Source: Populus alba
Taxonomy: Eukaryota; Streptophyta; Magnoliopsida; Malpighiales; Salicaceae
DNA length: 64,000 bases
NCBI RefSeq assembly: GCF_005239225.2
Contig: NC_133296.1
Location: forward strand, 13,516,001-13,580,000
Reading direction: 5' to 3'
How positions within the stretch are numbered: position 1 is the stretch's first letter; each line of letters starts with the position of its first letter. Under the pieces are notes generated by a model, which made no database searches, was not told the origin of the DNA, and worked only from the letters and a program-made list of their open reading frames with translations. The translations under genes and the position numbers were made by a program. Positions 11,001 to 26,873 of the stretch are shown in pieces.

Positions 11001-13713
11001 AAGCATTTAGTTCTCAGGAATTTTCTTCCAGTGCTCACAATTTATATAGAGATTAATGCTAGATGGGGAAAAACTTTTGAACTGTTGCACATTTTGTATG
11101 AATAGGAAGGTAGTTGAAAGTTGCAAGTTCTGCCATTTCTGAATCACATCGGTGAGTGTAATAGATGTACGGTAGCACCCACATTATGGATGTATTACAC
11201 ATGAAATTATTAGCATTTCTCTTGGATCAAAAACAATTCAATAAGTTAACATACTTGCTCTGAGTTGGCATTGAATGAGAATTGTGAGATCCCTGGCAAC
11301 AGCCTGTTGCCAAAACAAGCCAACCTAACTCTAGAAAGACTTGAAGATTTCCCCTACATTTGTATAGCTGGACAACAGCCATGAGCATAGACAATAATTA
11401 CAAGTGAAACCTCCCAAACAAGAATTTGTGGACTATATATGGGAGGCCAGCACAGAGAAACTAGGACCAGAGTCAGGTAAGAAAAAAATTTGCCACATCA
11501 ATTAGGGATCCAATTACATCACACTAGGGATAAAACAATTTCCAAGAAAAAAGACAAGGAAACAGAATCTCAAGTAGAGCATACTCAGGAAAGCACGATG
11601 CATAAATCCAGTTCCACGTGTGTCACTGCTGAACACACTTCTGTAACCAACCAGGCCTCTGCAGAGCACAATAAAAGAAAAACACGGATGTTGTACAGTT
11701 AGTGGCTTGATATATAGTTCATAGTTGAATCAAGTATTCAGCAACTACTGTAAAAAAAGGCCCTCAATAACTCCAAATAGTAGCTTATATTACAAGTCAC
11801 TAGGCCCATGATATCGAAAGGATTAAGTTGCAGAATAATTGAATCATGCCATGTGCTCAAGCAACCAATGATTGAACTTATGTGAGAATGTTATAGCACA
11901 CAACATAAAAACTCAAGCATGGGGTATTTCAAACTGAAAGTACAAAGTATGAACTTATTGGATAAAAATCAATAAATTTAGCAAAATATGAATTAATTGG
12001 ATAAAAATTAATAAACTTCAGAAAAAATGTATCCAAGTTCCAAGGGGCGCTAGAAGCTAAGTTACTCATATTTGTACATATGCACATATACCTACAATGA
12101 AATGCATAATGTGCAGAAGGAAAGTATAACCACAAAAAAAAAAAAAAAAAACCCCATTATTCATAATGTGTCCAAAAAATAAATGCTCTCATGCAGACAA
12201 GTTATACACCGACCTTGATGGACAAGTCAAGGACAATCTAGTCCTGCCAACATGCCCAGGAACAGGACCCATATCGAGAACCTCAGCTCGTCTATGAGAT
12301 AAAGCTTCCATTATTAACCCCACATGCTCTTCATTTATCTGAAATAAAATCATATGTGAAAATCTCACAAATCCTGTGAAAGGAAACCATTACACATATA
12401 ATTTTGAATTCTTACCTCAATGGTCACTTCTTCAATTGGTTCAAGCTTCTCCTTATTCTCAGTTTTATACCTGATTCAACAAAGTAAATTGTCCAAAATA
12501 TATAAGAAAAGGGACATCACCTGGTTATGGTCCCCCCTATAGCAATGGAAATTAAATTGCAATAGTTGGTGCCTCATTTAACAATCAAACTCACATGACT
12601 CTAGGAGGTGAGACGGACAGCTCAAATCCTTCACGTCTCATATTCTCAATCAAGATCCCTGTAAAGCATAAACATCTGAAGTCAGAACCACGTTCAACAG
12701 ATATTACACTTCATGCTATCAGAAATTTGTGACACATGAAAATGAAACTGATGTCATTGTAAGCCTTAGTACTGTGAATTTTTTATGCTTAATATGAAAT
12801 AAAATAGCACCACACAATTTAGTGTCAAGAAGAACAAACCAAGTTGAAGTTCTCCTCTTCCCTGAACCTCATATGACTCTCCAATGCCAGGAAGCACATT
12901 GATGGCAAGATTAGTTTCAGCTTCAGCCATTAACCGATCACCAATTTTCCCTCCAGTCAGCTAAAAACATAAAAGAAACACAGAAGTAAAGAAGTACACA
13001 ATTACTTCTTGTGCAGTGGATAACATCGAAACATAAATAAATATAATGGTTGCCCTAAATTGATGTCAAGCAAAACAATAGGGAATCAACATGACATCTT
13101 GTAAGGTGTTAAAAGAAATTCAACAGGGAAAACTATGATAGCATTATTGATGACACTCTCATAGTGCCATGACCAGTAACATCATGAAATTCCTTCTAAT
13201 ATCTTCCAAAGAAAAATCTAAAGAGATAGAAAGGCTTGAGGATGGGAAAGAGCAAGGGATAACATCTTGGATACTCTTATGAGCATCACTCCATAATTTG
13301 ACAAGATGTTCTAATTTATGTGCATTTTTTTCTTTAGTGGGACAATGGGGAAAAAAGCTCTGTTAGATTGAAGAAGATACATGAATGCAACAAGTCTTCA
13401 TTGTTAGAAGTACATGGGATGCTAATCCTTTATACCTATCAAGAAATCAAGTCTCCTATCAGAAAAAAAGTCCAAAACAAAGAGATCTTTATCTGCCTAT
13501 TTGTCAGAAGAGAAGCAAATAAGCATGCTTCGCAAACAGGAAATTGATTTGTCAATCTACTTCCCAAAGTGGCTTTAAAATTCTGAGAAGTTCATGTAAG
13601 AAAAATCCAAAGAAGACAGTCCACAATTAATTAAAATATATATAAAAGTCATTTTCAAGTGTGATTCTCCACCTTATATGTGACACACACACACACACAC
13701 ACACATTATGACA

Positions 13714-13750
<37 letters not shown>

Positions 13751-16700
13751 TTTACAGACGTTACGTTACACATTATGACAGAAAAGAAAAGTGAAAGACT
13801 TACATGGGTTCCATCTCGACCAGCAAGAGGGGAGTCATTGACACCAAAAGTCATAGAAATGGTCGGAGGATCTAGCTCAACAGTTGGCAATGCAGTCATA
13901 ACCTAGCAGATACCATCATGACTAATTTAGATTAAACCCAGCTGTTGGCCTTTTAATTGGCATGGTACTTATAAAATATCATCATTGTTTCATGTAAAGA
14001 AAAAATCAGATCATGCTAAATTCAAGAAAAGTATGAGAAATCACTTAAATTCAGGGGCAAAGACCATACAGATTAAAAGGCATACAAAAGCCTATATGAT
14101 GGATGATCAGATAAGTATTAGCATTTATATTTAGTAGGTAGTTAGGGATTTAGTTTCCATATCTACTTAGTAATTCTATTAGGTTTTCCTTTTTTTTTTT
14201 TTTTGGGTGCCTATAAATAAACACCCAACCAGACATTCAGTTTGATTGTTGAACATTGAATAAAATAAACTTGAGTTTCTTCGAGAGAATCAGTTCTCTT
14301 TGTTTCGGTGATCTTATTGGTGGTTCTACACAAAAGGTGCTCACGATTATGTACATAATGCTCTAACTAAAGTATGAATGAAAGAAAGCCTTGGCAATCA
14401 TTTCAATTTGTCATACATAAGGTAGTTGCTTATGCTACTTGAAAGAAAAGAAGTAAACAATAATCTGCTAACATGCAGCCATGAGCAGGTATGTAATCAA
14501 GAATTCTGTGCTAAAACAAAGTGGTATATATTCAGTTATTTTTCCAAACAACAAAAATGTTATGCATAAATGGCAAAACACCCCACTGACACTGTGCAAA
14601 CAAACTAGCAGTATACCTCCACATTAGCTACCGTGTGGCCTATTACTGGACTAGCCATCCCAGCCATGGATATTATATCACCAGCTCCAGCGCTATCAAT
14701 TAGAGCCATGCTTGTACCCTTCTTTTTCATTAGCTTTGTAACCTACAAGATAAAAGATGAAAGTTACAAATTATCACAACCACTAAAAAGCACAATTATA
14801 CCATTGCTACAGTAAGTTATGGCATATTACATAAAACTGGTAATCATCTTAAAATACAATTCTGAAGGATTAAGTATCCAGCCTGAGCTATTTAAGTAAT
14901 GTTATGTTCGGAACCAATGCCATCCATGCATTTTCAGCATAACTAGTTTACCAGATTTCATGATTTCAATGGAGTTGAATAAAAGTTCTTAATAATGCTA
15001 GTGGTGTTTGTCACTGGGTGGTAAGAAAAAAAGAGAGTTAAAAAATAAGAGATGCAAGCACTTGGGGTTGCTGAAACTTAATAACAGTTGGAATGGAATC
15101 AGAAATGGATAGACAAGAGAATCTTTACTAGAATTTATAAAAAATGAGTCCGAATACTGAGCACTGAAGCTTTTCATAACAACCCAAAAAGTGAAACTTT
15201 TCTTTAGGTTAAAAGGAAATGAAACTTTTTGTTCAGATCCAATGACAGGCTAAACTAAAGAAATAAATAGCTGCTGCATGAAGCTTCACGAACTATCTAT
15301 ATAGTTAACTTTTAATTATTTAAGAACAAGGCATTTCTTCAAAAGCATAAAAAATTAGATACAAACCTTTCCTTCTTCAATTTTAGTAACCCCAGAATCT
15401 GTGCTCCGTAGTCCATGAATTCTGTCTCCCACACGAACAGCTCCAGAAAAAACACGCCCAGTTAAGATTCTTCCAAGATAGAAATCTTTTTCCATCATGG
15501 AAACCTGAAACGCAAATCTAGTTTACTAATTGAGAACATGAAAAAAACCCAAATATTTAAGGTGGGGAACAACACTATAATGAGTTTGGGGAAAATGGCA
15601 ACAAGATCCTTTTCTTTTCAAATGTAAGGAACAATGTGTATCTTGGATTCTTATCTAACAGGCTTTACTTCCTAGTAATCTAAACAATTTTGAAATATCT
15701 ACAGTGCATCATTCCCTTTGAAAGATGTTGAATAATCCTAAGACTCCAGATTCATGCTAGGTTTATCTATCTATTTCCTTTTTTCCTCGTTCTTCATTTT
15801 TCTTGCAGCTTCAGCTAGTTATTTTGTGTACAGCTATCATCCTAATCACTTCTATTCACTTATTAACAAGTTGCAATGCTGTATGATTTCAACTAGGCCA
15901 TCCAAATTCTAACATAGATTCCAGCATCAGTGCTATCCTAAATCTGCTCTTAGTTTCACATAATACATACAGAGAAATACCATCAACTATGTCTCTTGCT
16001 TATGCTTAATAGTTATTTTGTGTACATCTATCATCCTAATCACTTCTATTCACTTATTAACAAGTTGCAATGCTGTATGATTTCACCTAGGCCATCCAAA
16101 TTCTAACATAGATTCCAGCATCAGGGCTATCCTAAATCTGCTATTAGTTTCACATAATACATACAGAGAAATACCATCAACTATGTCTCTTGCTTATGCT
16201 TAATAGTGTACGATGGGTGGGACAGGATGTAGGTTTGGATATTTGAACAAGAGAAGAAAAGAAATATGAAAATAAAACTAAATTCCTAAGATACAATATG
16301 CACCCAAACACGAGTGTGCATATAAGATACATACATGCAGGTGAAGGCCAAAACAAGAAATGCACAAGTGCACACAAGCATACATGCCACATTCAGGTGT
16401 TCAATTTAATGCATCTATTAGTGATGAACACCAACCAGCATCTGAAAAGGGGCATCGAGGTTAGCTTTTGGTGGAGGAACATGTCTTATGATGGCATCAA
16501 GCAATTGTGACATATTCTTCACATCAGCGGGAGGATCTTTGGTGAAGAAGGAGGATGCCCATCCTTCTTTAGCAGAAGCATAAAGAACAGGAAAATCCAA
16601 CTGCTCCTCTAAAGCAAAAGGAAGTTATTAAATTGAGAGTTCATTCCAATGTATCAATCAAGATGGTGAAAAAATCATTTAAGTTTTCAGTTTCCCATTT

Positions 16701-17964
16701 TTCTGTCACCTGTAGCTCCAAGATTTGCAAACAAATCGAATACTAAGCTCTCAACTTCATTGCACCTCTCCTCAGAAACTGCACAAATGAGGACCAATAA
16801 CACAAGAATCCATTTGCTAGTTAGAACGTTTTGTATAAAAAAACACAAAAGGATCAACACTGTGTGTAAGTAATAGATAAGCAGCTTGAAACTTTAAGTT
16901 TGCTTCTGATTTCCTATTTAAAAACTCCCATTACATGATGGAAAGATCATGTAACAGCAAAACAATCAACTTTTCATAAAATGAAATCTTAAAAAGAATT
17001 CAATCTAACCTGCAGGTCGATCTACTTTGTTCAAAAGTAGAATAGGACGTAGACCATACTTCAAGGCTTTAGCAAGAACAAATTTTGTCTGTGCAAGTGG
17101 ACCTTCACCCGCATCAACAACTAAAATTGCTCCTTCAACCATCCCAACAACCCGCTCAACCTGTTATCATCAGAACTTATGAATATTTAAAATACAATAC
17201 AAATGAAAAATAGCATAATTGACTTCTAAAATAAAATCAATCCTTCTACAACAACACTGCACAACCACTTCAGCCAGTAGACTGGGAATTCTACTGTATT
17301 TAACTCCTGAGACCCTAACAATAGTCCTATAAATAAAACCAAAAGAAGGCAAACCTCTCCACCAAAATCAGCATGTCCCGGTGTATCGACCATGTTTAGC
17401 TCATTCTCCTTCCATGAAATTGCTGTAACCTGCAAGCAACAATTCCTTCATCAGAAACAAGCATCAAATACGAAAGACTTCCACTTCACTGACAGTTCAA
17501 AACTAGAGGTACCTAACAAGCATAAAACTAAATAAATTGCATAAATCTTATTACATAGACAAAAATACTGAAGAAAAATATCTCCAAAAAAGGATTTTTC
17601 TGAAAATAAAAATGTTACTGAACGAAAAAACTGAATTGGGTAACAATAATAAAAAAAATTGAGCGACCTTTGAAGCTATAGTGATTCCTCTCTCACGTTC
17701 AAGGCTTATCGAATCCATGGCTCTCTCATGGGGTATATCAGCTCCACACTGCCTCAGCAACCGATCCATTAATGTTGTCTTCCCATGATCGACATGAGCT
17801 ATGACAGCAACGTTTCTTAGTCTACTTGGATCCAAGGATGGATTTGGTGCTGTAGTGGCAGAGGTTGCGGAGGCGGTGGAGAGGAAGCGGGGGAAAAGGG
17901 TGCCGCGCGGGGAAAAGGGTTTTCTGGTGGTGGACCAGAGAGAACGGAGGAGTGGAGCTACCAT
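8088..17964 (-). CDS. TypA/BipA-like translational GTPase, organellar
   Basis: Nineteen exons rebuilt in frame: 17668-17964, 17355-17429, 17010-17160, 16710-16778, 16436-16608, 15367-15504, 14617-14742, 13804-13902, 12840-12960, 12595-12658, 12416-12470, 12214-12338, 11585-11658, 10839-10888, 9937-10023, 9397-9447, 9234-9317, 8465-8515, 8088-8171. Product 657 aa. GTPase motifs: [43 protein letters not shown] and ASAKEGW. The EF-G-like III and V domains ([20 protein letters not shown]) and the TypA C-terminal region ([29 protein letters not shown]) follow. The N-terminus is Arg/Ser-rich and lacks acidic residues for about 40 residues, like a mitochondrial or plastid transit peptide. It resembles the Arabidopsis At2g31060 type of TypA. 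TypA proteins bind ribosomes and act in translation under stress; the organelle is inferred. ATG 17964 is chosen because the upstream extension has only a GTG. Confidence 0.93.
13680..13749. repeat. (AC)n and (TA)n microsatellites in TypA intron
   Basis: Two simple repeats in intron 8: an AC run at about 13682-13705 and a TA run at about 13719-13748, separated by TTATGACAGAA, a block that recurs at about 13773. Confidence 0.85.
14114..14330 (+). repeat. Probable solo LTR in TypA intron
   Basis: Intron sequence organised like a short copia LTR. It starts near GTATTAGCATTTATATTTAG (a worn TGTTAG-type end), has a TATA-like CCTATAAATAAACACCC, a polyadenylation-like AATAAAATAAAC about 60 bases on, and ends GGTTCTACA. 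No clear target duplication or internal domain is present. The call rests on layout only. Confidence 0.4.
15816..16206. repeat. 194-bp tandem duplication in TypA intron
   Basis: Two adjacent direct copies, 15816-16009 and 16010 to about 16206, each starting TAGTTATTTTGTGTACA and ending TTGCTTATGCTTAA. I count about four mismatches, for example CAGCTATC versus CATCTATC and CAGTGCT versus CAGGGCT. It lies wholly within intron 5 and does not touch exons. Confidence 0.92.
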
Positions 17965-19763
17965 TTGTTTGAGAAGTAAAGCGAGAAAAAATGGTAAAAC
18001 AGACACCGAGGTTTTGGTGATGTCTTTGGTGTTTGAGATGTGGTTCTATGTAGGGTTTAAGAGTTACTTGGGATTTTTTTTTCCCAGGATTTTGAGACAT
18101 GAAAGGGTTTTGGAGTACGGTTAATATTATTATTTTTAACCACCTCAACTCTTTTTTTTTTTTTCATTGGGTATTTTTACTTTCTATTTAATAATTATAG
18201 TGTGATTTTATAAAATTAATGTTTTGTAAATTATAAAATAATGTTTATAATTATGAATACGTGAAAGAATTAAAAAAATAAAAATACAATATAACATAAA
18301 TAAAAGAAATATACAATCTACTATGGATTGCATTAATTACCCATAATATTTTTTTAAAAAAAAAATTTATCACTTGATTTGTTTTTTTGTTTATGATTAA
18401 TTTAATTCTATTATATCAAATTGATATTTTGATTGAGTTTGATGTTTTGTTTGGATTGATTTTATATGAAATTCTTCTAATATTAATAATAAGTTTTAAC
18501 ATTAAATTAATATTTGATTTGATAAAATAAAATTTAATTTTATTAACTCAAATTAGTTAAAACTTTAAAAATCTAATTTTAAACTAAAATAAACATTTAA
18601 CTATTTTTTAAGAAATAATATTTTTATCTCAACTTCTTAGCTTTTTTTTATTATTATTGACATCAACATATTTATTATTACTTATTCACATATATAATTC
18701 TTGATTTATTTTATTAAATACACGTAAACTTTTCAATTTAGAATTAAATTTTTTTTTAATGGTAAAATAAAAAATCAATCAAGTCCATTTATGATTAAAA
18801 CATAATAGTTTCATATTAATAAAATCTTAAATTATTCACTAATTAATCTTGATATTTTATTATTTTATTTTTAATTTTACACTTTCAGATTTTTTTAATT
18901 TAATTGATAAAAGAAAATAAATGCAAGAAAAATTAATTGTTGTTGACAAAGATATTCTTATATAACAAAAGAATCAATTGATACCTCAATTGTTTTTTCA
19001 CAGGCACGTCCTAAATTCTGAATCTTGGATGCATGCATTTTTAACTAAAGAAGAGGAAGGTTAGGAAATTGAGTTTTGATATTCGTTATTTTTTAAAATA
19101 ATTTATATTTAAAAATATATTAAAATAATATTTTTTTTATTTTTTAAAATTTATTTGTAATTTCAGTTAATATGATAAAAACAATTCAAAAAAAGTTTAT
19201 AAACGAAAAAACAAATACACTTGATAAACATCAGGGTCTTCCTAGATCTCGAATTCGTTCTTCTCTTTTATAACAAAAAACAAATTATAGATTTCTCCCA
19301 TGTCCCTGCCCTCTCTGAAGAAACCTTTTACTATTCCATTCAAAGAGAGCAAGAGATTTGCAGAATGCTTAGAACTTCAGCAAGATTTCTGGAGTGCGAT
19401 ATTTGCTGTATTGTCCACCACTCTCATCACAGCCTTCTTCTGCTGTGCATAATTCATGTTTTGGTGAGTTTGATAGGACAGCTTCACATCCACTAGGGCG
19501 TTTTCGTGTAGATTGGTAATAACATTTAAGAGATCATAATCTTATATAGTGTTTTGATGCACAAATTTCACCATCCAATACATGAAAGCAGAAATAGCAA
19601 TACTTGATAAGAACATGTTGCATTACAAGAAAGCAATAAAGGTCCAGAGAGAACTGGCAAACAGAAACTCTATCATGACTCTACCAAGTCATACAGGCTC
19701 ATGACTTGGCAGAGTCATGAAGATTTCATTTCACATGGAAGAAACTGATAGCTGAAATTTGAT
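17965..19763. other. Intergenic between TypA-like and ROP genes
   Basis: The first 150 bases are the upstream side of the TypA-like gene. From 18150 to 19200 the DNA is AT-rich with poly-A/T tracts and no coding signal; 19060-19200 resembles the AT-rich MITE-like family found at 56.5-57.5 kb. The part next to 19763 is the likely 3' untranslated region of the ROP gene. Confidence 0.5.
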
Positions 19764-23298
<3,535 letters not shown>

Positions 23299-23725
23299 CA
23301 CTATAAAAAATTAATAAATACAAACGGAAACACCAATAAAATATTTTTATAGGTAAATTACAGTAAATTTTACCAACAAAATATTATTTTGCTATATCCA
23401 TCATTGTAAATACCAATGAAACTATTACAACGGTGTATACCGAGGAAATTACAAAGAATAAAAATTTTTTTTAAAAAAATAAAAAAATATAATAACATGT
23501 CATTTATATAGATGCTTTATTGATGATATTAATAACGTTGGTAAAATCCGTTAATAAACCCGTCGGTAAATTGTTACTTTATCCCTGACACTGCTCATTG
23601 TGTTAAGCTCCAAGTAAAAAAAATTAGCATGTTTTTCTCGTTAGTAAATCTATAGGTGATAAAATTACCGATGAGAGTTTTACCAATAAAAAATTTTATT
23701 GGTAAATCTAAAAATTTTAGTAGTT
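23299..23725 (+). mobile_element. Possible non-autonomous CACTA-like element
   Basis: The left end reads CACTATAAAAAATTAATA and the right end AAAATTTTAGTAGTT, imperfect terminal inverted repeats of CACTA type. Between them are short related motifs in both directions (ACCAATAAAA, GTCGGTAAATT, ATTACCGATGAGA, TTATTGGTAAA), as in subterminal repeats of such elements. No transposase and no clean 3-bp target duplication. Confidence 0.4.
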
Positions 23726-24633
23726 CCATTGGAGACTTTCTCCTATGAATAACAATATGAACATTTAAACTTTATTTTTATTAATCTAACTATACCATCT
23801 ATATATCTCTAGGGTAACACAATTTTTTGTGTGACACATTTGTGGTATAATTCTCTCTTAATTGCTTTTACGGCTCGCAAAGCAAAGTAATTAGGTAATT
23901 AATTTGATGTAGTTGCCGATTAAAAATTTAGATTTTTTTTTATTTTTAATTCTTTTAGTCTATGCCAAACCAATCTAGATTTTATAACCATGGATTCATG
24001 ATAATGATGATGATTAACAAATAGGGTCTTGCCATGTGGCACTATTAAGCAATATTGGAAAAAACAAATTTGTACATAATTTTTTTTTTTCCTGTTATGA
24101 ACTATTTATTTAATATAAGCCCATGTTGGCTCATTGAAGAATAATGCCCGTAATTTCCTTGAATGTCTAGATTTCTTAAATAGCCAAATAAATAATGATT
24201 AATACAGGCTTAATTAGATTTGTATAATTACCTATTATAAAACTACCTTTGCGACAGGTTTAGTATTAATTACTTATACTTCTTAATCTTCATATGAGCT
24301 ACCTAAACCCTAATCAACCACTCTAAACTACATCCCTTTGTCTCTTTTACGGTGGCCTGCCATCTTTTCATGTGCCCTAGACGGAGATTAGACTATAATT
24401 TGTTCTTCATCTTCTTGTGTAACATATAGTATTCATATATTTATACAAACATCTCTGTTCCACTTAGCATGTAAGGCTTGATTTCCTTCCTTATTTCTAT
24501 TCGTTAGTGCACTAGGGCATGTATTGGTTCTTTTGGTGAATAGGGTATGCGTTGATTGGTTTGATTTCTTCGTTCTTTGATGCTCTGCTATTGTTTTTGT
24601 GTGGTTTCTTGATATAGTGTTTGGTTTTTAAGG
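23726..24633. other. Upstream region of LBD gene
   Basis: No coding signal. The right part (about 24300-24633) is less AT-rich and is the probable promoter and leader of the LBD gene. Confidence 0.5.
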
Positions 24634-25803
24634 ATGCAAAGAGGTGGAGACAGTAGCAACCGTGTCGCGATGCATCAGGCTTGCGCATCGTGCAAGCATC
24701 AACGAAAGAGGTGCGCGGAGGATTGCGTCCTGGCACCATATTTTCCGGCGGAGAGAATGCGGGAGTTTCAAGCTGTCCATAAGGTTTTTGGTGTTAGCAA
24801 TGTCATTAAATTAGTGAAAGATGTCGATAAAGAGCGACAGAAGGAGACGGCGGACTCGTTGGTGTGGGAGGCGTCTTGCAGACAAGATGATCCCGTTTTA
24901 GGTTGTTATGGAAAGTTTAAGAGAATACAGGAAGAACTTGAGCTGTACAAAATGCAACCTCCATTGCCAAACCAAAACATATTAAGGCAGCGACAAGGCG
25001 GCGCCGCGTGTAACAAACAGCCTCTGCTACTTGCATGGAACGCTACTCATGGGATAAATAATAGGGGCGGCGCGGGCATTGGAGGAGGATTTGCTAACAA
25101 TAACATGGCAAATTATTGCCATGACAATTCGAGTTTGATTGTTGATTCAGTCCCACATAGTTATCCCTGGCAGTTTGTGCGTGGCCAAGACAAATCAAAC
25201 TCAGAAAGAGATGCTACCTCTCTTCTTCTTCCATTCCAGCCTTCGCCGCCGCATCCCTTTCCGGTCAATGGATTTAATCAACAACAATACTACCATCCAG
25301 GTAATTATATATCTATCAACACACATGCGTGTAAGCACGAGTGAGTACGCTTGCATGCGTGCGCACACACAGGTATTTGGTGTAATTACTGTCAGCAAGT
25401 ATTTTCTTGATCAGGAAATAACATTTGTGGTTTATCCTCATATATTTCTCTCTGGAATCATTAGGGTTTAACTAATTAATTTCATAGTGATGAGATATGC
25501 ATGCGACTGATCCCTTGTGAAGCAGTCCAGAATCGTTTGTGATCTTCTTTACTTTTTATCATGTATTTTTAAATAAAAAATATTTTAAAAAACAACTTTT
25601 ACATATATAAGATCATGCTTTAACTTAGAATGGGCTGTTCACAAATCACAAAAGGATTCTATCATTGCAGTATGATAATTTTTTTCCCTGAATTCAAAAT
25701 GGGATATAATATCATCTGTGTTTTGTGTTTAGGACAATTTGGTTCATTGAATGGCAAACCAATGGACAACACACTCTTCATGGGAGAAGAAGATGGACCA
25801 TAG
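24634..25803 (+). CDS. LOB-domain (LBD) transcription factor
   Basis: Two exons: 24634-25300 and 25733-25803, joined in frame (G|GA), giving 245 aa. The second exon adds 22 residues ending EEDGP. The LOB domain begins near residue 14. The zinc-binding C block is CASCKHQRKRCAEDC (CX2CX6CX3C) followed by APYFPAERM. The GAS block is FQAVHKVFGVSNV, ending DDPVLGCYG with the invariant proline. The class I leucine-zipper-like coil is weak (KRIQEELELYK). The C-terminal half is low-complexity, rich in Asn/Gln/Gly/Pro. LBD proteins are plant-specific DNA-binding regulators of organ boundaries, lateral organs and pollen. I cannot place it in a named subgroup. If intron 1 were retained, the protein would end at 25344. 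Confidence 0.92.
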
Positions 25804-26873
25804 ATCCTTCTTGCTAAGCTTGGGCATGCAGAAGAGAACACAGGAGGATATATTTTCATAGTTAACCACCTTGAACTGGCCAAGACAGCAGAGTTTAGCT
25901 CCTTTTCCTACCTTGTCTGAAGGCAGAGATTTCCTCATTGTTCCCTGCGTCCTCTCTACTAATCTTTAATTTATTTAGTAAAAAGAAATATGTATGTATA
26001 AAATAGAAATTCAGAAGAGTTCTGTTTTTTTATAAATATTTTAATGTTTAAAAACATGGATTATTTTCATGTAAACAACATTAATTAATGAAAGAATTAA
26101 ATCGAACCAGATTGATGCACTTTTTTTTTTTTTTTTGCCAAGTCTTTGAGAATATAGAAATTCTCAGGAGTCAGAACTATTGTTTGATCTTTAATTAAAC
26201 CATATGTATTAATTGATATATTACATTAAAGTTGATATGATTTTGTTTTTATTTTCATATATATATATATATCATTCTTATTTTTAATATCATAGTGAAT
26301 TATTTTATACGGAATAATTTGAATGAATAAAGTATAAAGTGATGGAAAATATTTTTTGAAATTTGAATTAGCAACGAAATAACTCTAACTCTGTTGATTA
26401 ATTCTTTTTAGGGAAATTACTTTAGGGAGGCAAGTCAATTCTTTTCAAAAAAGAAATTGGAGGGATTTTTTAATTTATCAATAAAAAATATTATTGCTTA
26501 ATGCTAAACGATTGATAATCATAGAAGGAATTCGGCCACAAGCAGCAAAAACTTTCCCTCATTATTAGAAACCGATAAAAAGAAGAGAAAAAAAAATCTA
26601 GAAAGAAAATAGGCAGTCTCATCCCACTTACTCTAATATTCTAATATATCCAAGAACAGTTGATGATATATTATTATATAACTGATAAGCATATATCAAA
26701 TGAAATATATTAAAAAAAAACCTCCAAATGCAAAAGACGAAAAGCTTGACTTAAAGAAGTCATAAGGTCAAAACTCACTTCCACTCCCTCAAAAGTTCGA
26801 GTTAGACAAGAGAAGCCACAGTCCATAATGTTGTAATGCAACCCCTATTGAACTTCAAAATCTTCCAAGAATC
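25804..26873. other. Intergenic between LBD and PRKCSH-like genes
   Basis: The first ~200 bases are probable 3' untranslated region. The rest is AT-rich with no coding signal; 26700-26873 is the upstream side of the next gene. Confidence 0.5.

Noticed and set aside
17551..18006. Longer TypA start 14 residues upstream
   Set aside because: The upstream codon is GTG, not ATG; the ATG at 17964 starts a good transit peptide.
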